A DNA stretch of 64,000 nt from Oceanobacillus halophilus (GTDB lineage: Bacteria > Bacillota > Bacilli > Bacillales > Amphibacillaceae), in contig NZ_RBZP01000002.1 in assembly GCF_003628505.1 (NCBI RefSeq), positions 434,001 through 498,000 of the forward strand. The letters run 5' to 3'. This document shows, one piece after another, positions 43,334 to 52,296 of the stretch (its first letter is position 1; every line of letters begins with the position of its first letter). The position numbers and the translations under genes are program-made. The notes under the pieces are model-generated. The model searched no databases and had not been told where the DNA came from. It was given only the letters and a program-made list of their open reading frames with translations.

Positions 43334-43444
43334 TTAATTCCGATGAACAAGCCAACCAATTACTTGAATAATAGCAAACCAGATTGGCGTTGCTAATAGA
43401 ATTCCCCATTTCAATCCTTTAGCAAAATTTCCTTTTTCAATCAT
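43334..43444 (-). CDS. Small membrane peptide (36 residues), unknown
   Basis: ATG at 43444 has AAGGGGAT 6 nt upstream. The product, MIEKGNFAKGLKWGILLATP followed by a hydrophobic IWFAIIQVIGWLV segment and HRN, has one predicted membrane helix. A longer in-frame start at 43528 lacks a ribosome site. I recognise no family; it could be a small protein or a type I toxin-like peptide. Confidence 0.55.
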   Translation of the reverse strand: MIEKGNFAKGLKWGILLATPIWFAIIQVIGWLVHRN

Positions 43445-43610
43445 TTTCTGATCCCCTTTATTCTTAACGTTCCTCATTATGTCACCGTTAATAAAAAGGA
43501 TTGCCAAATTATATCTATTTATATTCACTCAAACATCGTTTTATGTATATAAAGGAAAAACTAAGAAGCTAATAAAAAGTGCTTGCTTCTTGGTTTTCCA
43601 TTCATACTTA

Positions 43611-44186
43611 TTATTTAATTGGTATTTCTAGTGTGATTTCTTCTTCCTGATTCATATATTCCATGTATTTCTTTCTTTTATCCATTTCACTTCCAAAGAA
43701 TATTTCCAGAATGGTATCCGTGTTAATAAGTGAGAATCGCACTTGTTTAGGATGCAGATAATCATAATAACTGCTCCAACGATATTCTAGAGCATCTTTA
43801 ACTATTCCTGCTTCTATCGGATTCAGATGTATGTAACGATTCACTTTAAGCATGCCCAAATAGGAATCAATTTGCGCGGAGTAAAACCTTTTTTCAAAAA
43901 CATGACCTGTCCATCCATTTTTATTATTGAAGTAATTAGCATAGCGTTTATTAATGAGGAACATTACTTTGGAAAGTGAGTGCTGCGAGCGGATCTGAAG
44001 GTGATAGTGATTCGACATTAAACAGTAAGCAATTAGGTCAAAAGGAACTTTACTATTCACTTCTTTTAGTATATGAAGAAAAACCTTATAGTCTTCCTCA
44101 TCACTAAATAAATCCCCCTTCCGATTACCTCGACTGGTAATATGGTAATAGTAATCTGGTTGCCACATTCTTTTCTTCCTTGCCAT
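43611..44186 (-). CDS. REP-associated tyrosine transposase (RAYT, Y1_Tnp / IS200-like)
   Basis: 191 residues of the Y1 transposase family. HITSRGNRKGDLF is at the N terminus, the HUH metal motif is NHYHL (H60 and H62), and a candidate catalytic Tyr lies in NRYIHLNP (Y118). The length fits single-domain RAYTs that nick and move REP palindromes rather than whole insertion sequences. It is flanked by REP-like repeats at 43241 on one side and 44369/44451, in opposite orientations, on the other. This is the arrangement expected of a RAYT acting on this repeat family. The active site appears intact. Confidence 0.9.
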   Translation of the reverse strand: MARKKRMWQPDYYYHITSRGNRKGDLFSDEEDYKVFLHILKEVNSKVPFDLIAYCLMSNHYHLQIRSQHSLSKVMFLINKRYANYFNNKNGWTGHVFEKRFYSAQIDSYLGMLKVNRYIHLNPIEAGIVKDALEYRWSSYYDYLHPKQVRFSLINTDTILEIFFGSEMDKRKKYMEYMNQEEEITLEIPIK

Positions 44187-44368
44187 TTACTCCCCTCCCT
44201 TCTTTCTTCTTATGTAAAAGATAGATGACAAAGGCCGCAAAGTCAAAAAGCCAAAATTAATTAATAGAGGCAAGGTAGATGCAATTCTATTAAAATCAAT
44301 AACGTAAAATTCAATTTTGAGGCAGTAAAGTTGTACCAAAATGCCGTTTTAGAAAAAATCCTAAAATC

Positions 44369-44398
44369 GGTGCCTGGCACTTCCCGCTTTTTGTCGAT
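44369..44398 (+). repeat. REP-like repeat, forward copy 8
   Basis: GGTGCCTGGCACTTCCCG then CTTTTTGTCGAT, on the right flank of the RAYT gene. Confidence 0.88.
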
Positions 44399-44450
44399 AG
44401 CATATTGCATCCTACTTACTAGTCAAGCATACTTCTAGCCATCACTTTCC

Positions 44451-44481
44451 ATTCGACAATATTCGGGGAGTGACAGGCACC
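44451..44481 (-). repeat. REP-like repeat, reverse copy 5
   Basis: Minus-strand GGTGCCTGTCACTCCCCG then AATATTGTCGAAT, inverted with respect to the 44369 copy 52 nt away. Confidence 0.88.
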
Positions 44482-44565
44482 TAAATAAGGCATCATCTAT
44501 TTTCCTCTTTTTCCATTATTTAGCCTATTCCTTTTCTCTTGTAACCCGTATACAATAAATGAGCG

Positions 44566-45513
44566 ATGAGATTCAGACTAAAGGAGACGATTATTATAAA
44601 AAAACATATTTTATCTGTTGCTTTAGCCTCTACTATTCTATTAACTGGAAATGCACTAACTGCAGAAGCTAGTGCTAATACGTATACTGTACATTCTGGG
44701 GATACATTATGGTCTATCTCTCAAAAAAGTAATGTATCAATTTCTAACCTCTTAGACTGGAACAATCTATCCTCCTCCAGTATCTATGTCGGACAAACAC
44801 TTTATATAGCTAAAAAAGCTACTCCGTCCTCTATGACTTATACCGTTACATCCGGTGATTCTTTATATAGTATTGCCAAAAATCACCATACATCAGTAGA
44901 TTCGATTAAAAAATGGAATAACTTAACTTCAAATACTATCTATGTAGGCCAAACTCTCAAATTGTCTGACGTAGAAAATAAGACAAACCAGCAATTTCAC
45001 ACAGTAAAAGCTGGAGACTCTCTTTATGCTATTGCTAGTAAATATGGAACAACCGTGCAGAACATTAAGCAAATCAATGGGTTATCCAGTAATACCATTT
45101 ATGCTGGACAAAAACTTCAATTATCGTCTAGTAATCTAACACAACCTGCTCCAAATGTTGTACATTCTATCATAGCAGAAGGAAAGAAATACATGGGAGT
45201 TCCATATGTTTGGGGTGGGACAAGCCCATCTGGATTCGACTGTAGTGGATTCTTAAATTATGTATTCAGCAAAAACGGAATCTCCATTCCGCGAACAGTG
45301 GAAACTATCTGGAAGGCAGGCAAAACTGTTTCCAGCCCTTCTAAAGGTGATCTTGTATTCTTTGAAACCTATAAAACAGGACCATCCCATGCAGGAATTT
45401 ATTTAGGTAATAAACAGTTTTTACATGCCAGCAGTTCCAAAGGCGTAACCATTAGCAGCATGGATAACTCCTACTGGTCAGCGCGTTACCTCGGAGCTAA
45501 GAAACTTCATTAA
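44566..45513 (+). CDS. LysM (x3) / NlpC-P60 cell-wall endopeptidase
   Basis: 315 residues from the ATG at 44566. A signal peptide (KKHILSVALASTILLTGNAL, then A-rich) precedes three LysM domains (about 39-82, 92-133, 145-187) and an NlpC/P60 domain with Cys226 in GFDCSGF, His275 in SHAGIYLG and His287 in HASSSKG. It would cleave D-Glu-type peptide bonds in peptidoglycan at the wall surface. The start is odd: the only good ribosome site, AAGGAG at 44581, points to ATT or ATA at 44593-44596, where an ATG before AAAAAACAT would be expected. The annotated ATG has no ribosome site and extends the signal peptide. Confidence 0.88.
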   Translation: MRFRLKETIIIKKHILSVALASTILLTGNALTAEASANTYTVHSGDTLWSISQKSNVSISNLLDWNNLSSSSIYVGQTLYIAKKATPSSMTYTVTSGDSLYSIAKNHHTSVDSIKKWNNLTSNTIYVGQTLKLSDVENKTNQQFHTVKAGDSLYAIASKYGTTVQNIKQINGLSSNTIYAGQKLQLSSSNLTQPAPNVVHSIIAEGKKYMGVPYVWGGTSPSGFDCSGFLNYVFSKNGISIPRTVETIWKAGKTVSSPSKGDLVFFETYKTGPSHAGIYLGNKQFLHASSSKGVTISSMDNSYWSARYLGAKKLH

Positions 45514-45516
45514 ACC

Positions 45517-45553
45517 AAAAAAGCGAACAGTGCCAGGCACCGTTCGCTTTTTT
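45517..45553 (+). terminator. Bidirectional terminator in the left 103-bp repeat
   Basis: GCGAAC/GTTCGC stem closed by a REP palindrome (GTGCC..GGCAC) and flanked by A6 and T6 runs, able to end both the NlpC/P60 transcript and the jet operon. Confidence 0.82.
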
Positions 45554-45625
45554 CTATTCTTCTATCCCTTGCACCACAAGGGTTCTAGCGTTCGACAAAA
45601 TCCGGGAAGTGACAGGCACCGTCAG
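45523..45625 (+). repeat. Left 103-bp direct repeat flanking the Wadjet segment
   Basis: Identical to 54702-54804 except one base (45565 T, 54744 C). The unit holds the terminator hairpin, a second short hairpin (CCCTTG/CAAGGG) and a complete REP-like repeat. It ends 9 nt before the jetD coding sequence. Confidence 0.95.
45591..45620 (-). repeat. REP-like repeat, reverse copy 6
   Basis: Minus-strand GGTGCCTGTCACTTCCCG then GATTTTGTCGAA, contained within the left 103-bp repeat just downstream of jetD. Confidence 0.9.
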
Positions 45626-45634
45626 AGGGCATCG

Positions 45635-46963
45635 TTAAAAGCTTTTTGTATAATCTATTAGGTCTTGTTTCATGTCGTTTAGCAGTGCTTCTTGGTATCC
45701 TGCTTTTCCTATACGGCGCATTTCTTCTGCTACATCTTTTAAGTCTTTGTGCTTTATACCATTCAATTTCGCTAAACGTTCTTTCTCTAGAACTTTAACA
45801 GGAATTGTTTTCCGATAGTCCTCGAGATTCATATGCCATAATTCCACCTGTTCTGGGTATCTATTTAATAATCTCTGAGCCATTCGTAATCCTTCTGGGT
45901 CAAAATCTCCAGCATAATGGATTGTACAGCCCTCTATTGCTAAGAAGTCCAAGAGTGTTAGTGCGGCTAGTTTAAATTGACCATTGGTAGAGACGATTGG
46001 AAGTTTTAAATGTAAATCCAGCAATGTCGAGCAAACGCCAGAATTCTCAACGACCCAAACATCCGTGCCTGTTAACGGAAAGACACGATGTAAGGAGATA
46101 AGTTCCCGCAACGGCATATTAAAAACCGTATTCCATTCGGAAGCGGTTCTCCACACGGGATGTTCGACTCCTTCCTTCGTCTCAGCTAGAAGCCCCGAAC
46201 ACGTGACAAAGTTTAATAAATCATCCCGGAATAGGTGAAAGTGCTGGAGCAATTCATTGATGGATTCCGTGCTGGCAGGAAGTCCAGTCTCTTTCCTATC
46301 ATATTCCAAATCCAACTGTTGACTCTTCTTCCTTTCTAAATCAACGGTCAATACATGTAAAAACAGCTTTCCCAAGTCCGTCGTAACATCCAGTGCATGG
46401 GGATCCCCTGCAATCTGTTGACTAAACACGGGCAGTCGCACAGGCTCGTCTGGGATATGGGAATAAGCTCTTGCAAGAGTAGCCACAAGATGTCGGATCT
46501 CTGAATCATGTTCTTCCGCCAAACGGATAATCCACCTGCCATCTTTTGGACTGGAAGACACATAGTGAAACCAGAACGATAGACAAGGATATTTCTTACT
46601 AAATTCGTAAAATATTTCCTGCCGTTTTTTCTCCTGATTGGACTTCTTTTCCTGTTTCGAAAGTAAGGTTTCTCCAAAATACGCATCCAGAAGCCCCTTC
46701 AATTCCAGACCACTGAATCTCGTCTTGCTTAGCTGCTTTTCAAATGCCATTAGCGATATCGAACCCTTCTCTTTCAATTGCTCTGCGTTAGCACCGTAAA
46801 AACCGCCAATGATTTCTAACTCTTCCATTGAAAACAGCTTAGCTGAAATCGTTCCTCCGATTCTACCTAAGGACTCGTATTTTTTCCGGAATTGTTTAAA
46901 TAACTTCTGAAAGGCTTGTTCTCCTTTAAAAAAATCTACCGCTTCCTTTATTACTTCTTCCAT
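45635..46963 (-). CDS. jetD: Wadjet type II nuclease subunit JetD (DUF3323/DUF2399, Toprim-like)
   Basis: 442 residues. The N-terminal half matches the DUF3323-type region and the C-terminal part carries a Toprim-like fold: catalytic Glu in VWVVENSGVCSTL (E306) and the Asp pair in YAGDFDPEGLRMA (D353, D355). In Wadjet systems JetD is the endonuclease that cleaves DNA captured and extruded by the JetABC motor. All predicted catalytic residues are present, so it should be active. Last gene of the jet operon, 25 nt after jetC, and followed immediately by the left 103-bp repeat. Confidence 0.9.
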   Translation of the reverse strand: MEEVIKEAVDFFKGEQAFQKLFKQFRKKYESLGRIGGTISAKLFSMEELEIIGGFYGANAEQLKEKGSISLMAFEKQLSKTRFSGLELKGLLDAYFGETLLSKQEKKSNQEKKRQEIFYEFSKKYPCLSFWFHYVSSSPKDGRWIIRLAEEHDSEIRHLVATLARAYSHIPDEPVRLPVFSQQIAGDPHALDVTTDLGKLFLHVLTVDLERKKSQQLDLEYDRKETGLPASTESINELLQHFHLFRDDLLNFVTCSGLLAETKEGVEHPVWRTASEWNTVFNMPLRELISLHRVFPLTGTDVWVVENSGVCSTLLDLHLKLPIVSTNGQFKLAALTLLDFLAIEGCTIHYAGDFDPEGLRMAQRLLNRYPEQVELWHMNLEDYRKTIPVKVLEKERLAKLNGIKHKDLKDVAEEMRRIGKAGYQEALLNDMKQDLIDYTKSF

Positions 46964-46988
46964 CCTATCCCCTCCTTCTTATCAAAGT

Positions 46989-49900
46989 TTATTCCGTTAT
47001 CTTGTCTTTTTCGTTCACCAGCAACGAACGTTGGTTTCCGTTCCAATGGTACCGAATAACTGTTACAAAGTTGCCATTCTTCGGTCGAACCAGTTCACAA
47101 ATAGATAGCGAGGATATCGTTTCATAATCTCCCCAGAGGACCTGAGAATTCATCATATAATCGAATCCAAGCTCCTCGACAATTCGAAACATCACACTGA
47201 TATTATCTTCGTCCACGCCAGCGAATGCCTCATCCAAGGATATAATATATGGTGCGGTCTTATCTGCCTCCGAATACCTCGAATAACAAGCTGTGAACAA
47301 TGGAATGTACATGGCCATTGCCTTTTCTCCACCACTGAATTGATAGAATGCATGGTTGGTTAATTCTCGCTTCGGTTCTCCTGTCCGCTTAAAGGATAAA
47401 ACAAAGGAAAACCAATAGCGATAATCCAAGACTTCCTTCAACACCTGAATTAGTGTGGAGCCTTCACCTTTAAGTTCTACCATTTCCTTCGCACGTGTTA
47501 TCTTCGAGCGGAAATGTTCGGTTACTTGCTTGACGTCTTCCTCTTTTAATAATCTCGAATCAAGCTGCAGCAAATCAACCAATTCTTTGGTGTCCATTTC
47601 TGCTTCTGTTTCTGCGGTTCGAGGTTTCCAGCGGATAGAAAAGGAAAGTCCAGAAGATGAATCACTTTCTCGCATAAGCTTGTCCATTTTTTCCGTCCAA
47701 ATTTGCGCTCTTCTTATTCGGCTGCGAAGCTTTCGTCCAATCGAGTCAAATAAAATATCTTCGTAAAGTTGTCGGTCCTGATCATCCAGTAAATTCTGCT
47801 GTGTCAGTTTATCTTTTTCAATCTGTTCTTTCACATAATACGGACTGACCCTTTTTCCTTGAAAATCAAGATGGATCATTCTACGAGACACTTTCTTTCT
47901 CAGGTTCTCCATTTGAATGATTTCCTCATCGGTCCAATCCTCCATCTCCCAATTAAAGGCAACCATAGAATCCTGCGTTTCCGTCATACGGTATTCCATC
48001 AAATCAGACTGTTGTTCATAAAAGACATTTGTTAGTTGTGCTTCCACCTTGGATGAGTCCTTCTCATCCAGAATTTGCTTAAATTCCTTATAAATCCATT
48101 TTGCACACTCTTCCGCTTGCTCCCGGTCCATCTCTTCAGGAATAAAAATAAATCCATAACTTAATTCCTTGGTAACAGCCTCAGACCATGCCTTCAGCAG
48201 CTGACGAAAGAAAGTTACTTTCCGCTTTTGCTGGGAAATTTGTTCGGTTATCCTTTCTAAATCAGATTCTATTTTAGGAATTCGTTTGGTAATTTCCTGG
48301 AGCTCCTCCTTCGTCACCTGAAGACTCCTTTGAACTTCCTGAATTTGTTTTCGAATATCTTCTACACCATGGGCTGCCATCTGCTTTTCAATTTCCTCAC
48401 GATGTGCTTCCAATTTTGTTTTGCGATCAGAAAGGACATTTAATTCGCCTGTTACATCCATTATCTCGGTTAGTAATTCTTCTAATTGCTGTTGAAAGAT
48501 TTGCATATTTCTCTTCTGATGCAAGTATGCAGTATACCTATTACGCAAATCGCCCAACGTTTTTTCATACATACGCATCGCGTCTCTTGCCTTTTGGTAT
48601 GCTTCTTTAGTAAATTCAATATTCAAATCACGAGTCCTTGTATCAAGGGTTCGTTTGACCATCTGATAATTGTTTATCGCCTCTTCCAGCTCTTCATTTA
48701 TTTTTTGAATTTCTTTCTCTAGCCGTTCCATCTTAAAGCGCTTTTCTTTCATCTGATGAAAGCTTTCCGAAAGATCCGTATCATCTGGAAAATGAGAAAT
48801 AGCAGCTTTTGCTTCTTGTATTTTTTCCTGTAAGCGATCGATGCGAGCGAGTATTTCCTGTTTCTCCTCTTGTAATTGAGCAATCTCTTCCTGTAACTGC
48901 CTGATTTGTTCTTCTCGATAGCGTTTCCGGGCATTTTTTCCAATAAATCGAACACGTTCAATTGGTACGGCATGTCCAGAAAGGAGTCCCATGTAATAGG
49001 TTCCGTCCTCCTGGATCTGCATACCAGATTCGGCTTCCATCGCGTCATTCACTAGAATACTTTGTAAAACTTCATCCACTGTAATAGCCGAAACGGCAGA
49101 ATTCTCCTCCACATCCGGGTGGAGATAATCAGCTAATGTATGGGCCATCATGTTCGGCTTTGGTTGAATGATTCGATCATGTCTTACAGGGATTTCCTTC
49201 TCTGTAATCAAGGCATTCAGCGTGCCAGTATCCAGAAGTATCGCCTCAATTTGTTGTCGTACCTCTTCTGGTACATGTTCCTGAAATTCTACTGCTTCGT
49301 AAAAAGGAAGAAAGGCATGACCGTTCTCACGAAGCATGCTCCTCGCCTCTCTTGTTGCTTCTTGTTGGTTCGGCGGTTCCGGATCTTTTCTTTGTTTCAG
49401 TTCCAATAGTTCTGCTTCTTTTTCCGAAATCTTGGTTTCTACGATCGTTACCTTGCTTCTTTCGGTGGCTATCTTTTCGTTCGTCTGCATTTGATACTCA
49501 TTGTTCTGTTCCAAAAACGGAGAGCGAATCGCCTCATACGTATAAGGCTCATAAAGCTGATCCATTTTTCGGGAAACCTGCTGTAATACCGTTTCATCCA
49601 TGTGGATAAAGGAATAATTGTCCTTCCAACGATAGATTTGCTCTACTTTTGCCTGTTTGTCTTTTTCGAAAATTTTGGACCAGTCTTCTAGTTCTGCTTT
49701 TTCTTGATCTACTTCCATCCGGATCGTTCCTATTTTATTTTGCAGATTGGTTACTTGTGTTTTTAATTGTTCAAAAACACCTAATTCATTTGTAATTGTT
49801 TCTAAATTTTTAAAATGATTATCTGCCTCACGGTTCCATACCTCAAAGTCAAAATTATCCGTTGCATTTCGGTAAAAATCCTCTTCATTGATACGATGAC

Positions 49901-51137
49901 ATCCAAACGAGGCTTCTTCTGCATCTGCCTGCAGATCAAGCAGCGTATCTTCCATGTCTTGTTCGTTCTCTGAAATAGCCGCCTCTAATATATCCAGTTC
50001 CTTCTTCGTATCTATTTCTTTTTGCTTTTTGCTCGTAAGCTTCGTGTCTTTGTCTTGAATATCATTCGTTACAGTCTTCAAATTGTCCATTAGTTTCGTG
50101 AGTTCCTCTTCCAAATCCCACACTTTGTGTTTTTGCAGACGATTACTCTTTTGTTCCAGCACTTCCATATCCTGCTCAAGTTGCACATTCCGATCCTTCA
50201 ATTGCTCCAGTTCCTGCTTCCGTTCTTCCTGTTCGGCAAGGCTAGCCTTTTTTCCCTTTTCTTCCTTGTCCAATCGTTTCTTTACTGTCAAATATTCTTT
50301 TGCTTTATCGGCAATGCTATATTGGTTGTACACGTCATAACGCTTTATTAATTTCGTAATGGCGGTGTTTTCTCTCTCCAATTGTTCAATTTGCTGTTTT
50401 GTTTGATCCATATGTTCTATCGTGTCGGAAAGATGCCTTAAATCATCATCAGTCAATGGTGGCAATGCCGCTTCAAGGATTTCATAAATGACCGTTGGTT
50501 TAAAATCCTTAGACAGTTTGGGACTGCGCAGCTGAATAAGCAATTTGATTAAATCTTCATAGGAATCCATATCAACGAAGCCAAATACATACTTGTTTAC
50601 CAGCTTCATATATTCCTTTTGTGTCCGAACCACTTGCCCCCCAGATCCAATTCGATTCTCTAACTGGATACGCGATAAGGGAATCTTCTGCTCTTGTCCA
50701 GCATTCTTTTCCATTTCGTATAAAAAAATATCTTTTCCTATTCGGCGATTGTCGGTAATTATAAAATACCAAGCATTCATCGTTTTATGGCGTCTTGCCT
50801 GAAGTCCGATTCCTGTTGTTATATACTGATTCGTATCTTCCCGTTTATACTCTAAAAATAAATAGCCTGTCCGTTCATCACGGTTGGAAACTTCTTTTTC
50901 TCCAAGCAAATAATCTTCCATTTTACGTGCTTTCGAGCCGAATGGATCTAATCTGTCTGGGGACTTTTTCCCATCTAGCAGCACTGGTAAAATGCTTTGC
51001 ATCGTAACAGATTTTCCTGAACCATTACTTCCACGAAGTAGCAGCTTCCCATCTGCAAAGTCAAAAATTTCATCATCATAATACCAAAAATTTAATAGCC
51101 CAGCCCGGTTCATTTTCCATTTATTTGCTTTATTCAT
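46989..51137 (-). CDS. jetC: Wadjet type II SMC-like ATPase JetC
   Basis: About 1382 residues. Walker A GSNGSGKS is at residues 36-43, then long coiled coils (about 260-560 and 780-1000) around a hinge-like middle. The C-terminal head has the signature FSGGEKAMAMY and Walker B YIISLDEAFAGVDED. This is the SMC/MukB-like motor (TIGR02680 class) that, with JetA and JetB, extrudes loops on circular plasmid DNA. ATG at 51137 has AGGAGGAGG 9 nt upstream and overlaps the jetB end by 8 nt; the longer frame from 51194 lies within jetB. The nucleotide-binding motifs look intact. Confidence 0.93.
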   Translation of the reverse strand: MNKANKWKMNRAGLLNFWYYDDEIFDFADGKLLLRGSNGSGKSVTMQSILPVLLDGKKSPDRLDPFGSKARKMEDYLLGEKEVSNRDERTGYLFLEYKREDTNQYITTGIGLQARRHKTMNAWYFIITDNRRIGKDIFLYEMEKNAGQEQKIPLSRIQLENRIGSGGQVVRTQKEYMKLVNKYVFGFVDMDSYEDLIKLLIQLRSPKLSKDFKPTVIYEILEAALPPLTDDDLRHLSDTIEHMDQTKQQIEQLERENTAITKLIKRYDVYNQYSIADKAKEYLTVKKRLDKEEKGKKASLAEQEERKQELEQLKDRNVQLEQDMEVLEQKSNRLQKHKVWDLEEELTKLMDNLKTVTNDIQDKDTKLTSKKQKEIDTKKELDILEAAISENEQDMEDTLLDLQADAEEASFGCHRINEEDFYRNATDNFDFEVWNREADNHFKNLETITNELGVFEQLKTQVTNLQNKIGTIRMEVDQEKAELEDWSKIFEKDKQAKVEQIYRWKDNYSFIHMDETVLQQVSRKMDQLYEPYTYEAIRSPFLEQNNEYQMQTNEKIATERSKVTIVETKISEKEAELLELKQRKDPEPPNQQEATREARSMLRENGHAFLPFYEAVEFQEHVPEEVRQQIEAILLDTGTLNALITEKEIPVRHDRIIQPKPNMMAHTLADYLHPDVEENSAVSAITVDEVLQSILVNDAMEAESGMQIQEDGTYYMGLLSGHAVPIERVRFIGKNARKRYREEQIRQLQEEIAQLQEEKQEILARIDRLQEKIQEAKAAISHFPDDTDLSESFHQMKEKRFKMERLEKEIQKINEELEEAINNYQMVKRTLDTRTRDLNIEFTKEAYQKARDAMRMYEKTLGDLRNRYTAYLHQKRNMQIFQQQLEELLTEIMDVTGELNVLSDRKTKLEAHREEIEKQMAAHGVEDIRKQIQEVQRSLQVTKEELQEITKRIPKIESDLERITEQISQQKRKVTFFRQLLKAWSEAVTKELSYGFIFIPEEMDREQAEECAKWIYKEFKQILDEKDSSKVEAQLTNVFYEQQSDLMEYRMTETQDSMVAFNWEMEDWTDEEIIQMENLRKKVSRRMIHLDFQGKRVSPYYVKEQIEKDKLTQQNLLDDQDRQLYEDILFDSIGRKLRSRIRRAQIWTEKMDKLMRESDSSSGLSFSIRWKPRTAETEAEMDTKELVDLLQLDSRLLKEEDVKQVTEHFRSKITRAKEMVELKGEGSTLIQVLKEVLDYRYWFSFVLSFKRTGEPKRELTNHAFYQFSGGEKAMAMYIPLFTACYSRYSEADKTAPYIISLDEAFAGVDEDNISVMFRIVEELGFDYMMNSQVLWGDYETISSLSICELVRPKNGNFVTVIRYHWNGNQRSLLVNEKDKITE

Positions 51138-52296
51138 TGGATTGCGCCTCCTCCTGTAAAAAGTCACTAGGATAATATCCAGAAACCCGACCAAGCAGCG
51201 GTTTAATTCGATACGTATTCGTCATGGAATCTTCCTCAAGCATCTCCCAGTCCTTTAATAATGCAAGGAACTCGTGTAACGTTTGCTGAATCGTTCCATT
51301 CCTATATTGTTTGCTCCAGCCCTTTCCATATTGCTGATGGACTTGTGTCATCATTTGTTCCAATCGTACGTAAGTTAATCGAACGTTTCCCATGGTATCC
51401 ACTGGAAAATCATTTAGGTGATTACGTAAATAGGCAGAAAAATGAAGCGCAACATCCATGATCGCTTTTTGATCCGGAAAAAGAGTAAATTCCTGTTTTT
51501 TCTCATCTGTTACAAGCATGGCGGCATTTTTGAATACTTCCAAGCGAAATAATGTATGCTCCTCAATATCATCTTTTAATCGATTCCGATAATTTCGGAT
51601 GTAGGCAAAATCAGGATCATCTTCCCCTCGCCGATACACCACAGGGGAGAGGAAAAGCTGACGATAAACCCGTTTTCTCCTCGCACCTGCTTCATGACGT
51701 TCCCATTCCTGTTCTAATATGTCTTCCATGGAATCATATTCGAAAATATCTTTTGGGTACGTTCGCATAAAATATCTTGCATATACCGTTACTTCATAAA
51801 GAACTTCCTGCCCCTCGTCTTGAGCAAACTGATCAATTTCCCCATCTACCGTCGTTAGAATCGCCAATTTTTCCAGTTGCTTAATGACCCGCACTAAGGA
51901 TTTCCTGTGATTATAGTTCGTCCAATCTAAAGGAAATTCACCTGGATAGATGTCTTTCATTTCCTCGCATATTTCCGAAAGCAAAAATTGTTCATCAACG
52001 GAACGATTTTCTGTAAATGCAAGTGCACAGCAAAAGATTGCATAATCCAAGGGTGCTTGAAACCCCTGTATTCCCATCCAGCTTTTCGTCTGTACTGGAA
52101 TTTTTTCTAATTTGATAAAATGCTGATGAACAGTCAAATCAAAACCAAATTTATCGTCCACATATCTCTTTAGCACTTTTTCCCGTTCACGAATAAGCTG
52201 GTATTGTTCTGGATCTTTTGACCGTAAAATCCAAAATTTCTCCAATAATAATCTCAATCCAAATTCTGCTTTTTCATCGAATAGATTGCTATCCAC
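51130..52296 (-). CDS. jetB: Wadjet type II subunit JetB (DUF2398)
   Basis: 388 residues of the TIGR02678/DUF2398 class, a winged-helix protein comparable to MukE. It begins MDSNLFDEKAEFGLRLLLEK, and a central segment RRKRVYRQLFLSPVVYR is typical. It would bind the JetC heads together with JetA. The start codon overlaps the jetA stop by one base and the end overlaps jetC, indicating coupled translation of three subunits of one complex. Confidence 0.87.
   Translation of the reverse strand: MDSNLFDEKAEFGLRLLLEKFWILRSKDPEQYQLIREREKVLKRYVDDKFGFDLTVHQHFIKLEKIPVQTKSWMGIQGFQAPLDYAIFCCALAFTENRSVDEQFLLSEICEEMKDIYPGEFPLDWTNYNHRKSLVRVIKQLEKLAILTTVDGEIDQFAQDEGQEVLYEVTVYARYFMRTYPKDIFEYDSMEDILEQEWERHEAGARRKRVYRQLFLSPVVYRRGEDDPDFAYIRNYRNRLKDDIEEHTLFRLEVFKNAAMLVTDEKKQEFTLFPDQKAIMDVALHFSAYLRNHLNDFPVDTMGNVRLTYVRLEQMMTQVHQQYGKGWSKQYRNGTIQQTLHEFLALLKDWEMLEEDSMTNTYRIKPLLGRVSGYYPSDFLQEEAQSNE

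Larger units (their letters stand above)
44187..44565. other. 379-nt intergenic region holding two inverted REP-like repeats
   Basis: No gene. It contains REP-like repeats at 44369 (forward) and 44451 (reverse), the pair able to fold as a larger hairpin, and a TACAAT -10-like box at 44551 that could serve the NlpC/P60 gene. Confidence 0.7.

Noticed and set aside
43611-44186. Full IS200/IS605 insertion sequence
   Set aside because: No tnpB and no left/right end hairpins typical of IS200; the flanks are REP-like repeats, fitting a RAYT.
46989-51137. JetC as chromosomal MukB, SbcC or Smc
   Set aside because: The four-gene order and the DUF2397/DUF2398/DUF2399-type partners identify a type II Wadjet system.
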